A stretch of DNA of 64,000 nucleotides from Lentisphaerae bacterium ADurb.Bin082 (lineage in GTDB: Bacteria; Verrucomicrobiota; Lentisphaeria; Oligosphaerales; Oligosphaeraceae): positions 1 to 64,000 of the forward strand of contig MWEG01000073.1 in assembly GCA_002070945.1 (NCBI GenBank), in the 5' to 3' direction. Position 1 is the first letter of the stretch, and each line of letters starts with the position of its first letter. Shown here piece by piece: positions 7,199-16,909 of the stretch. A program made the translations under genes and the position numbers. Under the pieces are notes generated by a model. The model worked only from the letters and a program-made list of their open reading frames with translations. It was not told the DNA's origin and did no database searches.

Positions 7199-10100
7199 TC
7201 ATTGCGCTTTGCGTTTCAAGACCAGCGCCAGGTCGATCAGCTCCTGCTGCAAGGCGGCCAGCCCGTCGATGTCCGCCTGCAAGCCACACTGCTTAACCTC
7301 CTTCAACTTCTCAGCTTCGGCGGCGACGTCATGGCCTTTGGCCTGCGCCTGAGCCAGATAGCGCTCGCATAGCCGCGCCAGCTTAAAGTCAATCGCTCCC
7401 TGGAACCATGCCTCGCAACGCCGCGAGGTGATAATCTGGTCTGAAGCCTCGTCAGAGTAGATGACGCCATAGTCAGCGGTGTTCTTGCCGCCGTCAAATG
7501 AATTGAAGCCATCATAGCCTGCGTGCGAATCAAAATGCCAGTAGGCGCAGACTGCGGTAAAATCGTCAACCCAGTTCTGCCAGTACAGACGGCGGTAGCT
7601 CAGTGGTGCGCCGCCCTTGCTCAAAATATGGTAAATCCAAAACTCGAAGTTCCCGGCCTTCCGCGCCAAGGCCGCCAATTCCGGCTTTCTCTCCAGATGA
7701 GGACGATAGAATTCGATGATGTCCGTATGCTCGGCCAAGCGCCGAAGCAACCCGGACGGGTCGCCGGTCAATTTTGCTCCAAAGTGCGGATTAAGCATAG
7801 TCCGCACCTGCGGGTCAGCCTGCTTAATCGCTTTGACTGCTGCCAGAGCCAGGTGCATGGCACTCTTTGGGTCGTCGGGTTCGCCCTCTGATTCATCTTC
7901 CGGGTTGAAGACGACGCGGTCCAGGCTTATCTGGTACTTGTTTTGGAGATGCGCTTTGAGCTGGGCTACCCATGCGGTGAAACCTTTTTGCCAGGCTGGC
8001 GTGCCGAATTCGAGCTGGCGCTTGCCGTTGTGCATCAGCGATCGCCAGTAGGTGTAGTCAAAGGCAAGGAAGAAGAACAGCTTCAGCGTCGCCGGATTCA
8101 TGCCAGCGGCAAGAGCCTCGTCAATCTGCTGATCCAGGTGGGTGAAGTCAGCACCCCTGATTACGTTGCCGTCCTGATCAAATTGCGGGTAGATGTCAAG
8201 ATTTCTCTGACCCGGCGTACCGCAGTACAGGTAGGTGAAGCCGTAGTCGCGGAAGACCTTGTAGGCTGCGCGATTCTTGACGTAGCAGTAGTTGAAGGTA
8301 TCGACCTCCATTTCACCCAAATCGAGGTCGACGATTTCCAGTTCCAGGCGGAAATGCTGCGGTTCGGCCTGGCAGCAGGTCGGCCGAACCTGCACCAGGG
8401 CCCGATAGACGCCGGTAGTCAGCCCGCTTGTGTCGATTTCCATCCACAGCGGCACAGTGCAGCCAGGCTGGCACCGGAACAGCGCGTTGAGGATCAGCGG
8501 CGCCAGCGGGTCCGGAATAGTTTGGGCCGACTGATCCTGCATCGGCAGGCCTTCCTTGAAGGTCACGTGCGGCGCCAATAGCCCGGCGTCGGTATCAGCA
8601 GCCGGGGCGCGGTTATATCTAATCGGCTTTTCCGGCAGCGGGTCAGGGATTAGCTTGATGCGCGGCAACATGGCGCGGTCGGTCAGGTTGGAAAACGCGA
8701 AGCCGTAGACGACTTTGCCGTTGCGTGCCATCCGCAGGCGGACGGTTTCCAGTGCCTTGACAGTCAACGGCACTGGCAGGTTCGGCGGCGTGTTGGCCCA
8801 GGGTTTTCCAGACCACAGCAGAAATGGCTTTCCGGCCAAGGCAATCTTGGTCAGCGAGTTGCGCAGATTCTGCAAGCCGGCATTGAGGCTGTCCCAGCTG
8901 GCTGGATCATCGCCGCGCTGTTCCAGCTGTTCCTTGAAAGCGGCAAAACGCGGCACCGCCTCGGCCTTCAAGGTCGGCGCGACCGCCATGCCCACCAAAT
9001 CCGCCTCCACCTCCGCAAACTGCTGCGCTAAAAACGCTGCCCGGCCAGCTGGCAGAAGCTTGCCAAAACGCGGCGGGTTCGCGAACACCTGCCCGACCGG
9101 CGCCCAGGTCGACAACCCGCCCGCAGTCGGCCCGCAGCGCGTCACATTAAAGGTGATGCCTGGACTCGCCTTCAGGTCAAGCCCCAGCTCTGCCAGAGGA
9201 ATGGCCAGCTCAATGCTGAACTGCGTCGGCGTGCGCAGTGAACGCGCCTGCGCCTGGGACGCGATATTCATGTCGGTCAAACCAATGTCGCGATGCCGCA
9301 AGACCTGCTTCCAGCCATCGGCGTTGACCAGGTACTGGAAGAACAGCGGTTGGCTAATATCTGGCCGCAGGAAAAATTCAATGCAGTCGTCACTCCAGAT
9401 GTTGTCATTGTCCTTGGCAGCGGTCAATTTATACTCGACGCCTGGCGGCACCGGGCATTTCACCGCTAGGAACAAGGTCTGGCCATCGGTCGCCATGGCG
9501 GCCTTGGCAGCGTGGGTGACGAACTTGTCCTCAACCTTCTCAAAAGCACCGAGGGCTGCTGCTGCCTTGTCCAGGACTGTGAACGGCGCAGTCCATTCCG
9601 CCTCGTTCCAGACCGGCTCGTCGAGATTGCCGTCCACCTTGGGGCCGTTGGCAGCTGTCTTGAGCACGAGATTCGGGTCACTGATGGAGATGCCCGACGC
9701 TGCTGCGGCCGGGATCACGGCGGTCGCGGTCGGGTCGACGACCTGGTCCCAGAGCCGCACGTCGTCCATCAAGCCGGTGAACTGCCGTTCATTCTTATCT
9801 CCTGGGAAAGCGCCGCCCAGGATCATCAAGGGGTAGGCCTCCGGATACGTCCCGGCCAGGTCGGCCAGCGCCAGGGCGCCTGCTGCCTCCTGATAGAGGA
9901 CGCTATCAACCCACAGCTGGCACTTGCCGCCAGATTGCGCAGCCAGGCGCACCGTGTACCACACGCCAGGTCGAAAGTCACGCGGTTCGCCCTCAAGACG
10001 GAAATTTTTCAGTTGGGTCTTGGCATCATCAGTCCTGACGTTGATTTCCACGCCCAGCCGTCCTTCCGGGGTGACATACAGGTCCAGGTACCGCCGACGC

Positions 10101-10453
10101 CAGCTGTGGGCCATATAATAGACCAGGCTGGTCGGCTTGGCAGAGGCCTTGAATTCGACGTCTGTGCGGAACCGCAATTCGAGGGTGAAGGCTGGCCACT
10201 CCATCTCCATCCGGACGACTTGTCGGCGATGCTCGCCAGGCTGGCATTGCAAGGCCGAGCCGCCGCCGTAGCCGCCTTCAACCACAAAGCTGGCAGGCAG
10301 GGTGCGACCGCCGCCGCCCGGCGCGACTGACCGTCCATTGACCGTCTTGAAGCCGGAAGGCTCAAAATCCCAGTGATACACCGGCGCTGGTGCTGCCACG
10401 GCAACGGCCAGACCCGCCAACGCCAGCACAATCGTCAACTGATTTTTCAACAT
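7199..10453 (-). CDS. Secreted multidomain glycoside hydrolase-like protein (LamG + CBM9-like + GH123/DUF4091-like)
   Basis: 1084 residues with a signal peptide (MLKNQLTIVLALAGLAVAVAA). Residues about 25-240 resemble a LamG/concanavalin-like lectin domain (YHWDFE; LMDDVRLWDQ). Residues about 265-470 resemble a CBM9-type domain (KVDGNLDEPVWNEAEW). The C-terminal half resembles GH123/DUF4091 enzymes, with an acidic motif (VVFNPEDESEGEPDD) near residue 850 and the closing segment YGVIYSDEA...WFQGAIDFKLARL. GH123 enzymes are exo-beta-N-acetylgalactosaminidases, but the substrate here cannot be read from sequence. The RBS AGGAGA is nine bases before the ATG. It lies near the GH31 gene and other secreted enzymes, consistent with host or algal polysaccharide degradation. 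Confidence 0.75.
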   Translation of the reverse strand: MLKNQLTIVLALAGLAVAVAAPAPVYHWDFEPSGFKTVNGRSVAPGGGGRTLPASFVVEGGYGGGSALQCQPGEHRRQVVRMEMEWPAFTLELRFRTDVEFKASAKPTSLVYYMAHSWRRRYLDLYVTPEGRLGVEINVRTDDAKTQLKNFRLEGEPRDFRPGVWYTVRLAAQSGGKCQLWVDSVLYQEAAGALALADLAGTYPEAYPLMILGGAFPGDKNERQFTGLMDDVRLWDQVVDPTATAVIPAAAASGISISDPNLVLKTAANGPKVDGNLDEPVWNEAEWTAPFTVLDKAAAALGAFEKVEDKFVTHAAKAAMATDGQTLFLAVKCPVPPGVEYKLTAAKDNDNIWSDDCIEFFLRPDISQPLFFQYLVNADGWKQVLRHRDIGLTDMNIASQAQARSLRTPTQFSIELAIPLAELGLDLKASPGITFNVTRCGPTAGGLSTWAPVGQVFANPPRFGKLLPAGRAAFLAQQFAEVEADLVGMAVAPTLKAEAVPRFAAFKEQLEQRGDDPASWDSLNAGLQNLRNSLTKIALAGKPFLLWSGKPWANTPPNLPVPLTVKALETVRLRMARNGKVVYGFAFSNLTDRAMLPRIKLIPDPLPEKPIRYNRAPAADTDAGLLAPHVTFKEGLPMQDQSAQTIPDPLAPLILNALFRCQPGCTVPLWMEIDTSGLTTGVYRALVQVRPTCCQAEPQHFRLELEIVDLDLGEMEVDTFNYCYVKNRAAYKVFRDYGFTYLYCGTPGQRNLDIYPQFDQDGNVIRGADFTHLDQQIDEALAAGMNPATLKLFFFLAFDYTYWRSLMHNGKRQLEFGTPAWQKGFTAWVAQLKAHLQNKYQISLDRVVFNPEDESEGEPDDPKSAMHLALAAVKAIKQADPQVRTMLNPHFGAKLTGDPSGLLRRLAEHTDIIEFYRPHLERKPELAALARKAGNFEFWIYHILSKGGAPLSYRRLYWQNWVDDFTAVCAYWHFDSHAGYDGFNSFDGGKNTADYGVIYSDEASDQIITSRRCEAWFQGAIDFKLARLCERYLAQAQAKGHDVAAEAEKLKEVKQCGLQADIDGLAALQQELIDLALVLKRKAQ

Positions 10454-10705
10454 GATGCCTGCTCTCCTGGTTGGGTTTGAAGCAACCTCCCCCAGGATGA
10501 AGCCTGGGGATAAGAATGGTTAAGTACCTAAGACGCAGAGGAATGTGGACTTGGTGGACGTGGTGGACGGTGGTTGCCTTAATTTCGCGCTTTCAGCGTT
10601 TCAGCCGCTGCTTGGCTAATTTTCCCCGTACAACACATCCCCAAAAAATCTGCGCTATCTGCGTAATCTGCGGATAAAACAACAGCCCCTCGCCCCTAAA
10701 AAATC
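10454..10705. repeat. Intergenic REP-like palindrome and GTGGAC repeats
   Basis: Holds CCCCCAGGATGAAGCCTGGGG (about 10489-10508), a GTGGACTTGGTGGACGTGG array (about 10543-10567) and an ATCTGCGTAATCTGCGGATA phrase. It contains no ORF of note. Confidence 0.5.
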
Positions 10706-13009
10706 CTACTTCCAAGTCACGCGCACTTCTTCGCACGTCTTCCAAGGGCTGACGGTCACCGTCAAGGCGCCTACGGCCTCATCCCAGGTCCACTCGCGAA
10801 CGTCTTTGTCATTGACCAGGACAGCCTGCGACCGCGCTCCAGTCCTGATGACCAACTTGGCGACGCGCACCTCAGGCCGACCAGGGAAATCGCCCTGGCT
10901 CGGATGAATGACCACTGCGTCGGCGCGACATTCCAGCCGGGTGACAGCCCATTCACCATCGCGATATTTAAGTGACTGCCCGTCATCCTCATAGAGCAGA
11001 AATTCCGTGTTCATTGAGCCCGGGTAGGCCAGGAAGGTCACTTCCTCGGCAAAACCGCGGTCAACATGCGGCTGAACCGCCCAGGTAGGGATGATGGCGC
11101 CCTCTTTGACCAGCAGGCAGCCGCCTCGGTCGACCGGGTATTCGGCCTTGGTGACCAGCGAGCCAGTCAGCGTTCGCCCAGTCCAGAAGTCGATCCAGTT
11201 TCCAGCTGGCAGGCGCAATTCATCTGTATAAGCGGTCACCAGCAGGAAATCACCGAGCATATACTGGGTGCGCACCTCGTCCCAGGCCGGGTCGTCCGGA
11301 TAGACCAAGGACATGGCCCGCATCACCGGCATTCCGGAGCGGGTTGCCTGAGCCGCGGTCGAATAGAGATACGGCAGCAGCCGATAGCGCAGATGGGCAT
11401 AATCACGGAACATCTTCAAGCCTGCTGGCGTCAGCAGCCACGGCTGGCGCCAATAGGCCCAGTTGTTCAGCTGCGCCCAGGTTTGCAAGAAACCAAAATG
11501 GATGCCGCCGGGGCAGAACACGTCCATGTCACAGGAATGATTGGAATGGCCAGAAAAGCCGTGGTTGAGCATGGATGCCAGCGGCTTGGGACCGCCGCCA
11601 GTGTCGCCGGCCCAGGTAGCCACATACTGTTGAATGCCGGTATAGCCGCCAGCTGAATAGACCATGGCGCGCCGGCCAGTATGCTCCTCAAAGCCCTTCG
11701 CCATCTGCTTCCCGTAAATCAGCGGATAAAGATTGTGCATCTGCTCGTCGTTCATGCCGTTGCCCCAGGCGCGGTCAGGATGCTCAATCACCTGGTTTGC
11801 ACCATCCAGCTTGAAAGCACGGGCACCCTGGTCGACAAATTTCTTCAGGTGGTCAAACCACGGCTCCGGCAAGTCAGAGGGCGGCTCAGCCTGGGGCGCT
11901 GCTGGCGGCTCCGACGGCCTTTTCGCCGCTGGACGGAAGTGCTCATCCTTCTCAAAATCGTCATCATCGTCATCCTCGACTGCCGCCGACAGAGCTGCGT
12001 CCTTTGTGGCTGCGCTTTCCAGCTGCTGTTCTTCCAGCACGCTCAAATCGTGATCGCAGCAAAGCCAGAGACTGAGCTTATATCCCAAGCGTTCCAGCGC
12101 CCCGATGAATGTGTGCGACCCAACTGGCGACCAACGCGGAATAAAGAAACGCTCGGGATGCCAGGCTTTCTCCGTGCTGTAGTCATAGTTCTTCGACATC
12201 CAGCCAGGCTCCAGGCCGATGGCGTCACAGGGGATGTCCTCCCGGCGGAATGTGAGAGCCTCATTGATCATGTTAAAGGCATCGACCTGCTGGTTGCAGA
12301 CATACGTCAAGGCGTACGCCCAGATTGGCAGCAGCGCTGGCCGACCGGTGAACGCGGTGTACTCATCCAGCAGCCCGGCATAGCCATCGCCGGTGAAAAC
12401 GTAGAAGTCAGCATCCGACTGCGCAGCCGAGCAGACCAGCTGGCCTGGGTCGGTCTTGCCGACATCGATCTGGTGACGCCAGGTGGTGTTAACCAGCAAG
12501 CCCCAGTTGCGGCTGCTGAGCAACATGGGAATTGGAATGTAGCTCTTGACGTTGCGCACCCAGATTTCGTAGGACTCTCCGCGGCGCATGATATTCTCGC
12601 GGCTGACGTCGCCCAGACCGTACAAACGTTCACCCGGCGCCAGTTGCCAGGCCAGGCGAAAACCGCTGCCAATCAGCGACGTTTCCGCCTGGTGCGCCAG
12701 GCTTTCGCCAGCTGCGTTGAACAGGCCAAACCGGCCATCGGCTCGACTGATTTCCAGCTGGGCGTCCGCCGTGACAATGCGCACGGCCTGGTCGGATTCG
12801 GAAACCGTGAAAGCAGATTTCGCCGACTGCGGAAGGTAAATGCGATAGCGATTGAGAGCAGACTCTGTCCACGCCCCGCTGGCGCTGAAACGGAGGCGAA
12901 ACAGCCGCATTGTCAAAACGTCGACCCGGAGACGAAGTTGGTTGCGGAGGTCAAACACCAGGTTGTGACGCTCCAGGGGAGCTGCGTCAGGGAGAGAATT
13001 GAAGCTCAT
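10706..13009 (-). CDS. Glycoside hydrolase family 31 (alpha-glucosidase/alpha-xylosidase type)
   Basis: 767 residues. It has the GH31 N-terminal beta-domain (GERLYGLGDVS), a catalytic barrel with RAFKLDGANQV carrying the likely nucleophile Asp, a WAGDTGG motif like the GH31 WSGDN region, the helix LLPYLYSTAAQATRSGMPVMRAM, and C-terminal beta domains ending in the DUF5110-like part. There is no signal peptide, so it is probably cytoplasmic. An acidic and Pro-rich insertion (about residues 325-385, with a six-Asp run) lies inside the barrel and is unusual. A weak AAGG box precedes the ATG. Substrate specificity is not determined. Confidence 0.87.
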   Translation of the reverse strand: MSFNSLPDAAPLERHNLVFDLRNQLRLRVDVLTMRLFRLRFSASGAWTESALNRYRIYLPQSAKSAFTVSESDQAVRIVTADAQLEISRADGRFGLFNAAGESLAHQAETSLIGSGFRLAWQLAPGERLYGLGDVSRENIMRRGESYEIWVRNVKSYIPIPMLLSSRNWGLLVNTTWRHQIDVGKTDPGQLVCSAAQSDADFYVFTGDGYAGLLDEYTAFTGRPALLPIWAYALTYVCNQQVDAFNMINEALTFRREDIPCDAIGLEPGWMSKNYDYSTEKAWHPERFFIPRWSPVGSHTFIGALERLGYKLSLWLCCDHDLSVLEEQQLESAATKDAALSAAVEDDDDDDFEKDEHFRPAAKRPSEPPAAPQAEPPSDLPEPWFDHLKKFVDQGARAFKLDGANQVIEHPDRAWGNGMNDEQMHNLYPLIYGKQMAKGFEEHTGRRAMVYSAGGYTGIQQYVATWAGDTGGGPKPLASMLNHGFSGHSNHSCDMDVFCPGGIHFGFLQTWAQLNNWAYWRQPWLLTPAGLKMFRDYAHLRYRLLPYLYSTAAQATRSGMPVMRAMSLVYPDDPAWDEVRTQYMLGDFLLVTAYTDELRLPAGNWIDFWTGRTLTGSLVTKAEYPVDRGGCLLVKEGAIIPTWAVQPHVDRGFAEEVTFLAYPGSMNTEFLLYEDDGQSLKYRDGEWAVTRLECRADAVVIHPSQGDFPGRPEVRVAKLVIRTGARSQAVLVNDKDVREWTWDEAVGALTVTVSPWKTCEEVRVTWK

Positions 13010-13150
13010 GCCATGCCTTTCTTGGTCAATAGACGCTCTGTGCCGTCATCCAAATCAGAAGTCCCTGGCAGGTCGATCCACAGGAACGCCATCCATGCCA
13101 GCGCCGTCCGCCCGCCGATTTTCCGTCAACCCACCCAAAAAAGTCAGTTT

Positions 13151-13178
13151 ATTATACCTGTGTTCTCTTGATTTGCAA
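13151..13178 (-). promoter_or_regulatory. Promoter for the GH31 gene
   Basis: On the minus strand TTGCAA (13178-13173), a 16-base spacer and TATAAT (13156-13151). It points towards the GH31 start with a leader of about 135 bases and overlaps the divergent plus-strand promoter. Confidence 0.55.
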
Positions 13179-13195
13179 CGCAATCCGGCTATGAT
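13168..13195 (+). promoter_or_regulatory. Divergent promoter for the SGNH hydrolase gene
   Basis: TTGATT (13168-13173), a 16-base spacer and TATGAT (13190-13195). It overlaps the -35 region of the minus-strand promoter, so RNA polymerase binding in the two directions is probably mutually exclusive. Confidence 0.4.
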
Positions 13196-13271
13196 AAACG
13201 TGTTAGCTTTTGCGGTCATGCCCCTCAACCCTGCTTTAAACGTCCCCTACCCCCAACCCCAGGCTTATTGC

Positions 13272-14186
13272 ATGAACACCTTGCGCAACATCGTCTTCTT
13301 GATTTCCTTTCTAGCCGCAGCCGCCTTTTGCCAGCCAGTCTCCGAACTGAAGGTGCTGGCCATTGGCAACAGTTTTTCCCGCAATGCGTTCCTTTACTTA
13401 CAGGACATCATTGACGCGCACGGCAAGGCCAAGGCGACCCTGGGCAATGCGACCATTGGCGGCTGTTCCCTCGAACGGCACTGGAACGAACACCTGAAAT
13501 CCCAGCAGAATCCCGAGCACAAGCCCTATTCCTACAAAGGCAAGAAAATCGCTCTCCAGGATTTTCTGGCGGCGGAAAAATGGGATGTGGTGACGCTCCA
13601 GCAGAACAGCGCCAACAGTTTCAAGCCGGAGACCTTCCAGCCCTGGGCAGACCATCTCGCCGCTCTGATTCGGCAACATGCCCCCCAGGCCAAAATCCAT
13701 ATCCACCGCACCTGGGCCTATCGGCCTGACCACCGCCTTTTCCGCCCCGGCTCCAAAATCACCCCGGAGGATATGCACAAACAGAGCGGCGAGGCGTATC
13801 GTCAACTCGCTGAACATCTGCAAGCGCCCCTGATCCCGGCTGGCGACGCTATGTGGCTGGCCTACCACACTCAAGCCGTCAAACCAGTCCTACACGACCC
13901 TGATTTCGACTATAAAAACCCAACTTACCCCCAGTTGCCGAAAGAGGACGGCGCCTTGCACGTCGGCTACACCTGGCGCAAAAACGCCAAAACCGGCGCC
14001 AGGGAGCTGAAGCTTGACGGCATTCATGCCAACAAGCGCGGCTGCTATCTGCTCGGCTGCGTCTGGTATGCCTTCCTCTTCCAGCAAGACCTCGCCGACC
14101 TCAAGTACGCCCCTGCTGAAATCACGCCCGAAGACGCCCAGTTCCTGCGTGACGTCGCCCAGAAAACAGTCCAAGCCAATCGCTGA
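13272..14186 (+). CDS. Secreted SGNH/GDSL hydrolase, DUF4886-like
   Basis: 304 residues. The ATG at 13272 gives a clear signal peptide (MNTLRNIVFLISFLAAAAFC); the longer open frame upstream has no such feature. The nucleophile region is AIGNSFS at residues 30-36, and the C-terminal catalytic pair is LDGIH near residue 250 (D-x-x-H). VTLQQNSAN and IPAGDAMWLAY match DUF4886 proteins. Family members are esterases or sialic-acid-type deacetylases of sugar polymers, so removal of acyl groups from a polysaccharide before hydrolysis is a reasonable inference. It is divergently transcribed from GH31. No good RBS is visible. Confidence 0.8.
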   Translation: MNTLRNIVFLISFLAAAAFCQPVSELKVLAIGNSFSRNAFLYLQDIIDAHGKAKATLGNATIGGCSLERHWNEHLKSQQNPEHKPYSYKGKKIALQDFLAAEKWDVVTLQQNSANSFKPETFQPWADHLAALIRQHAPQAKIHIHRTWAYRPDHRLFRPGSKITPEDMHKQSGEAYRQLAEHLQAPLIPAGDAMWLAYHTQAVKPVLHDPDFDYKNPTYPQLPKEDGALHVGYTWRKNAKTGARELKLDGIHANKRGCYLLGCVWYAFLFQQDLADLKYAPAEITPEDAQFLRDVAQKTVQANR

Positions 14187-14441
14187 ACGCCATAAGGTGG
14201 AATAACCGTCAACAACCTATTATTTTAACCGCCAAGACGCCAAGAACGCCAAGGAGAGCACAAAGATTTTTGTTAATGTGCGAAGTTTTGTAATGAATGC
14301 TTGTAAACCTTCAGATAGGCGGTGGGATTGAACACTTGCGATGGCTACGATTCCTGCGTGTGCTGTCAAGTATCGCTTCTGAAGCCACATATTGCCGATT
14401 TCATAGTGAGTTGATTATCAGTCAATTCGCGCATGTATTCT
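14187..14441. other. Intergenic DNA with CGCCAAGA-type short repeat
   Basis: Contains an AACCGCCAAGACGCCAAGAA phrase (about 14226-14255) of the kind scattered in many environmental genomes. No gene or convincing terminator was seen. Confidence 0.35.
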
Positions 14442-14545
14442 GCGCCGTAGGCGCTTAACCATGCTTAACCCCAGGCTTCAGCCTGGGGGTAGGCGTACCC
14501 CAAAAGTGGTGCCCAGTAGGGGCACTACCGGACGTCTAACAAACA
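14442..14545. repeat. REP-like dispersed repeat, copy 1
   Basis: Begins CGTAGGCGCTTAACCATGCTTAA and contains the palindrome CCCCAGGCTTCAGCCTGGGG, then TACCCC and GGGGCACTACCG. A second copy with the same order lies at 21132-21240 upstream of another secreted protein gene. Confidence 0.75.
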
Positions 14546-14619
14546 GAACCACTGCGCCAAACCTCCCTTTCTGTCACAAGTTCTCGCACATTACCAGATT
14601 TTTAGGTTTTACCGTGCAG

Positions 14620-14730
14620 CAAGGACAGCCTCGGAGAGGCGCAACCATAAGTAACCCCAGGTGAAGCGAAGCGGAACCTGGGGTAAAGTCCCCCCCCAAG
14701 CTTGAGCCTCGGAGAGGCGACACATAAGCG
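14620..14730. repeat. Pair of GCCTCGGAGAGGCG palindromes around a CCCCAGG...CCTGGGG hairpin
   Basis: GCCTCGGAGAGGC followed by CATAAG occurs at about 14628 and 14706. Between them, CCCCAGGTGAAGCGAAGCGG with CCTGGGG forms a longer inverted repeat. These are REP-like palindromes related to copy 1 nearby. Confidence 0.6.
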
Positions 14731-14809
14731 CTGCTTTGAAGAAAATCTTTCCCGAAAAACGAGAAGTCGACGGATAGTAGTATAACCATCCAACCCCAGG
14801 AGCGCAGGC

Positions 14810-15808
14810 ATGAGACCCTTGAAAATCGCCATTGTCGGCACTGGCAACGTCGCTGCCAACAACTACCTTCCTTTTCTCTCGCGGCAGGAACACGTCTCCC
14901 TCTCCTATTTGTCCCGCACCAAGTCCAAGGCCATAGCCTGCCAGCAGAAATTTGGCGGCAAGGTCTGCGATTCCCCGGCTGAATTGATGGCTGACGAGCC
15001 GGACACGGTACTGATTCTGACTAACGAAGACCAGCGCTATGACGTCGCCTGCCAGCTGCTGGAGTTCAAGCCTAAGCGCTTATTCATGGAAAAACCGCTG
15101 CACGCCCGCCTCGGCCAGGCGCAGGTCACGGAAAATGACTTCTTTGAAGCCCGTGAATTGATGCGCAAGGCCGAGCAGCAAGGCGTTGAGACGGCGATGA
15201 TGTTCAACTACCGCTTCTTTGAGGTCAGCGCCAAGCTCCGCGAGGTGCTCGCCGGGCGCAATACCGGCCCCTTGCGCCAAGCGACGCTTTATGTCAATTA
15301 TGCCTGCTGGAGCCATTGCCTTGACCTTCTCCAGCATTTTGGCGGTGACGTGACCACTGTCCAGGCTCTCAACGGCACTGTCAGCTACGGCAGCGGTCGC
15401 CAGCAGGGGACAGACCTGGCTGCCGCCTTCCTGATGGCCAACGGCGCCACCGGCACCGTGCTCGGCACTTCCGGCTCAGCCTTCAAATTGTCCCTCTATC
15501 ACCTTATCCTGAATTTCGAACACGCCATGATCGTCATTGACGACCTTGATTCTCGCCTAGAGGTGAACTTCGACAACACCAACTACCGCGAATCATATAG
15601 CTTGCAGCCAAACTTCTCCCGCTGGAACCAGTACGCTTCCTCCTTTGAAAAGGCTCTCGCGGCCTATTTGCAAAGCCTGGAGCAGAACGCACCGCCCCCG
15701 GTACCCGGCCGGGCTGGCCTGGCTGAGCTGCAGCTTGAAGCAGCGCTGCGCCGCTCAGCCCGCCTGCAAGCCGCCGTCAATGTCCAACAAGACTTCCCAA
15801 TGCCATGA
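14810..15808 (+). CDS. Gfo/Idh/MocA-family NAD(P)-dependent oxidoreductase
   Basis: 332 residues. The N-terminal Rossmann motif KIAIVGTGNVAANNY and the EKP motif (LFMEKPL) near residue 92 define the family. The C-terminal domain carries FNYRFF and the usual beta-sheet region. These enzymes oxidise or reduce sugars, inositols or sugar acids with NAD(P). The AGGAG box six to nine bases before ATG supports the start. It is followed 69 bases later by an alcohol dehydrogenase gene, so the two likely act together on a sugar derived from the secreted hydrolases nearby. Confidence 0.85.
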   Translation: MRPLKIAIVGTGNVAANNYLPFLSRQEHVSLSYLSRTKSKAIACQQKFGGKVCDSPAELMADEPDTVLILTNEDQRYDVACQLLEFKPKRLFMEKPLHARLGQAQVTENDFFEARELMRKAEQQGVETAMMFNYRFFEVSAKLREVLAGRNTGPLRQATLYVNYACWSHCLDLLQHFGGDVTTVQALNGTVSYGSGRQQGTDLAAAFLMANGATGTVLGTSGSAFKLSLYHLILNFEHAMIVIDDLDSRLEVNFDNTNYRESYSLQPNFSRWNQYASSFEKALAAYLQSLEQNAPPPVPGRAGLAELQLEAALRRSARLQAAVNVQQDFPMP

Positions 15809-15877
15809 GCATGGCCAGGCAACCGCAGCAATGACCTAAATCCGACCGACGCCATATCAACCCAAGGAAACCCAAGC

Positions 15878-16879
15878 ATGAAGTCTGTAAAACTCTGCGG
15901 CAATAGTGTTGCCGCCATTGCCGAAGTCCCAGAGCCGACGCCGCAGCCCCACGAAGTCGTCATCCAGACGGCTGTTTCCGCACTTTGCGGCAGTGAACTG
16001 AATGGATACCGCAACGCTGGTTCTGCCAAGGGCAATTCCGGCCACGAGGCTGCTGGCGTTGTGTTGCGCGTCGGCAGTGCGGTCTCCACTCTCCAGCCGG
16101 GGCAGCGAGTCGGCGTCAGCGCCATCTCTGGCTGCGGCGCCTGCGGCTATTGTGCGCGTGGCCAGTACACCTGGTGCCCGAAGCGCCGGTTTTACGGCAG
16201 CATGCACGCCGAACAATTCGTCACTGCCGCCAACGCCTGCCATGTCCTGCCCGATGACGTGGATTGGAAAACCGGCGTACTCATTTCGGGCGACGGCATG
16301 GGCGTTCCCTTCCATACCTCCACGAAAATCATTCGCCCTGACACTACCACCATTGCCGTATTCGGCACTGGCCCCATCGGCCTGGGCAGCATTCTGCTGC
16401 AAGCCTTTCTTGGGAAAAAGGTCATTGCCGTCGACGTCTCAGCTCCGCGCCTGGAGCTGGCCACTCGCCTAGGCGCAGCAGCGACCTTCAATCCCAACAA
16501 CACCGATGTCGTTGCCGCTATCCGCGATTATACCGGCGGATTCGGCGCTGACCTCTGCATCGAAGCTGCTGGCAGGCCGGAAACAGCCTTGAACTGCTTT
16601 GCAGCGGTCAAAACCGGCGGCCAGGTGATTTTCAATGGCGAGCAGGGAACCGCCAACCTGTCCATCAGCGAGCAATTCATCCGCCGCGACATCACTGCCA
16701 CCGGCTCATGGTTCTATCACTTCGCTGAATTTCACGATATGCTCCGGCTGTTCCGGAGCGGACTGCCAGTCTCGTCATTGATTACAGACGTCTATCCCCT
16801 GGACGACGTCAACACCGCCTTTGCTGACTTCGCCGCCGGCAAGACCGGCAAAGCCGTCATCAGCTACGGGTTAGCATGA
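15878..16879 (+). CDS. Zinc-containing alcohol/sorbitol dehydrogenase family protein (MDR)
   Basis: 333 residues. It has GHEAAG for the catalytic zinc site, a structural-zinc lobe (GCGACGYCARGQYTWC) with four Cys, and the nucleotide-binding motif FGTGPIGLGSI. This is typical of medium-chain dehydrogenases acting on sugar alcohols, threonine or similar polyols. AAGGAA precedes the ATG. It is probably co-transcribed with the Gfo/Idh/MocA gene. The substrate is not evident. Confidence 0.87.
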   Translation: MKSVKLCGNSVAAIAEVPEPTPQPHEVVIQTAVSALCGSELNGYRNAGSAKGNSGHEAAGVVLRVGSAVSTLQPGQRVGVSAISGCGACGYCARGQYTWCPKRRFYGSMHAEQFVTAANACHVLPDDVDWKTGVLISGDGMGVPFHTSTKIIRPDTTTIAVFGTGPIGLGSILLQAFLGKKVIAVDVSAPRLELATRLGAAATFNPNNTDVVAAIRDYTGGFGADLCIEAAGRPETALNCFAAVKTGGQVIFNGEQGTANLSISEQFIRRDITATGSWFYHFAEFHDMLRLFRSGLPVSSLITDVYPLDDVNTAFADFAAGKTGKAVISYGLA

Positions 16880-16909
16880 AGTCGCCCGAAAAGCCAATGC
16901 CTATTATTC

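Noticed and set aside
11681-13171. Long plus-strand ORF antisense to the GH31 gene (496 aa)
   Set aside because: Composition shadow of the GH31 gene in GC-rich DNA, with no recognisable domain, RBS or signal.
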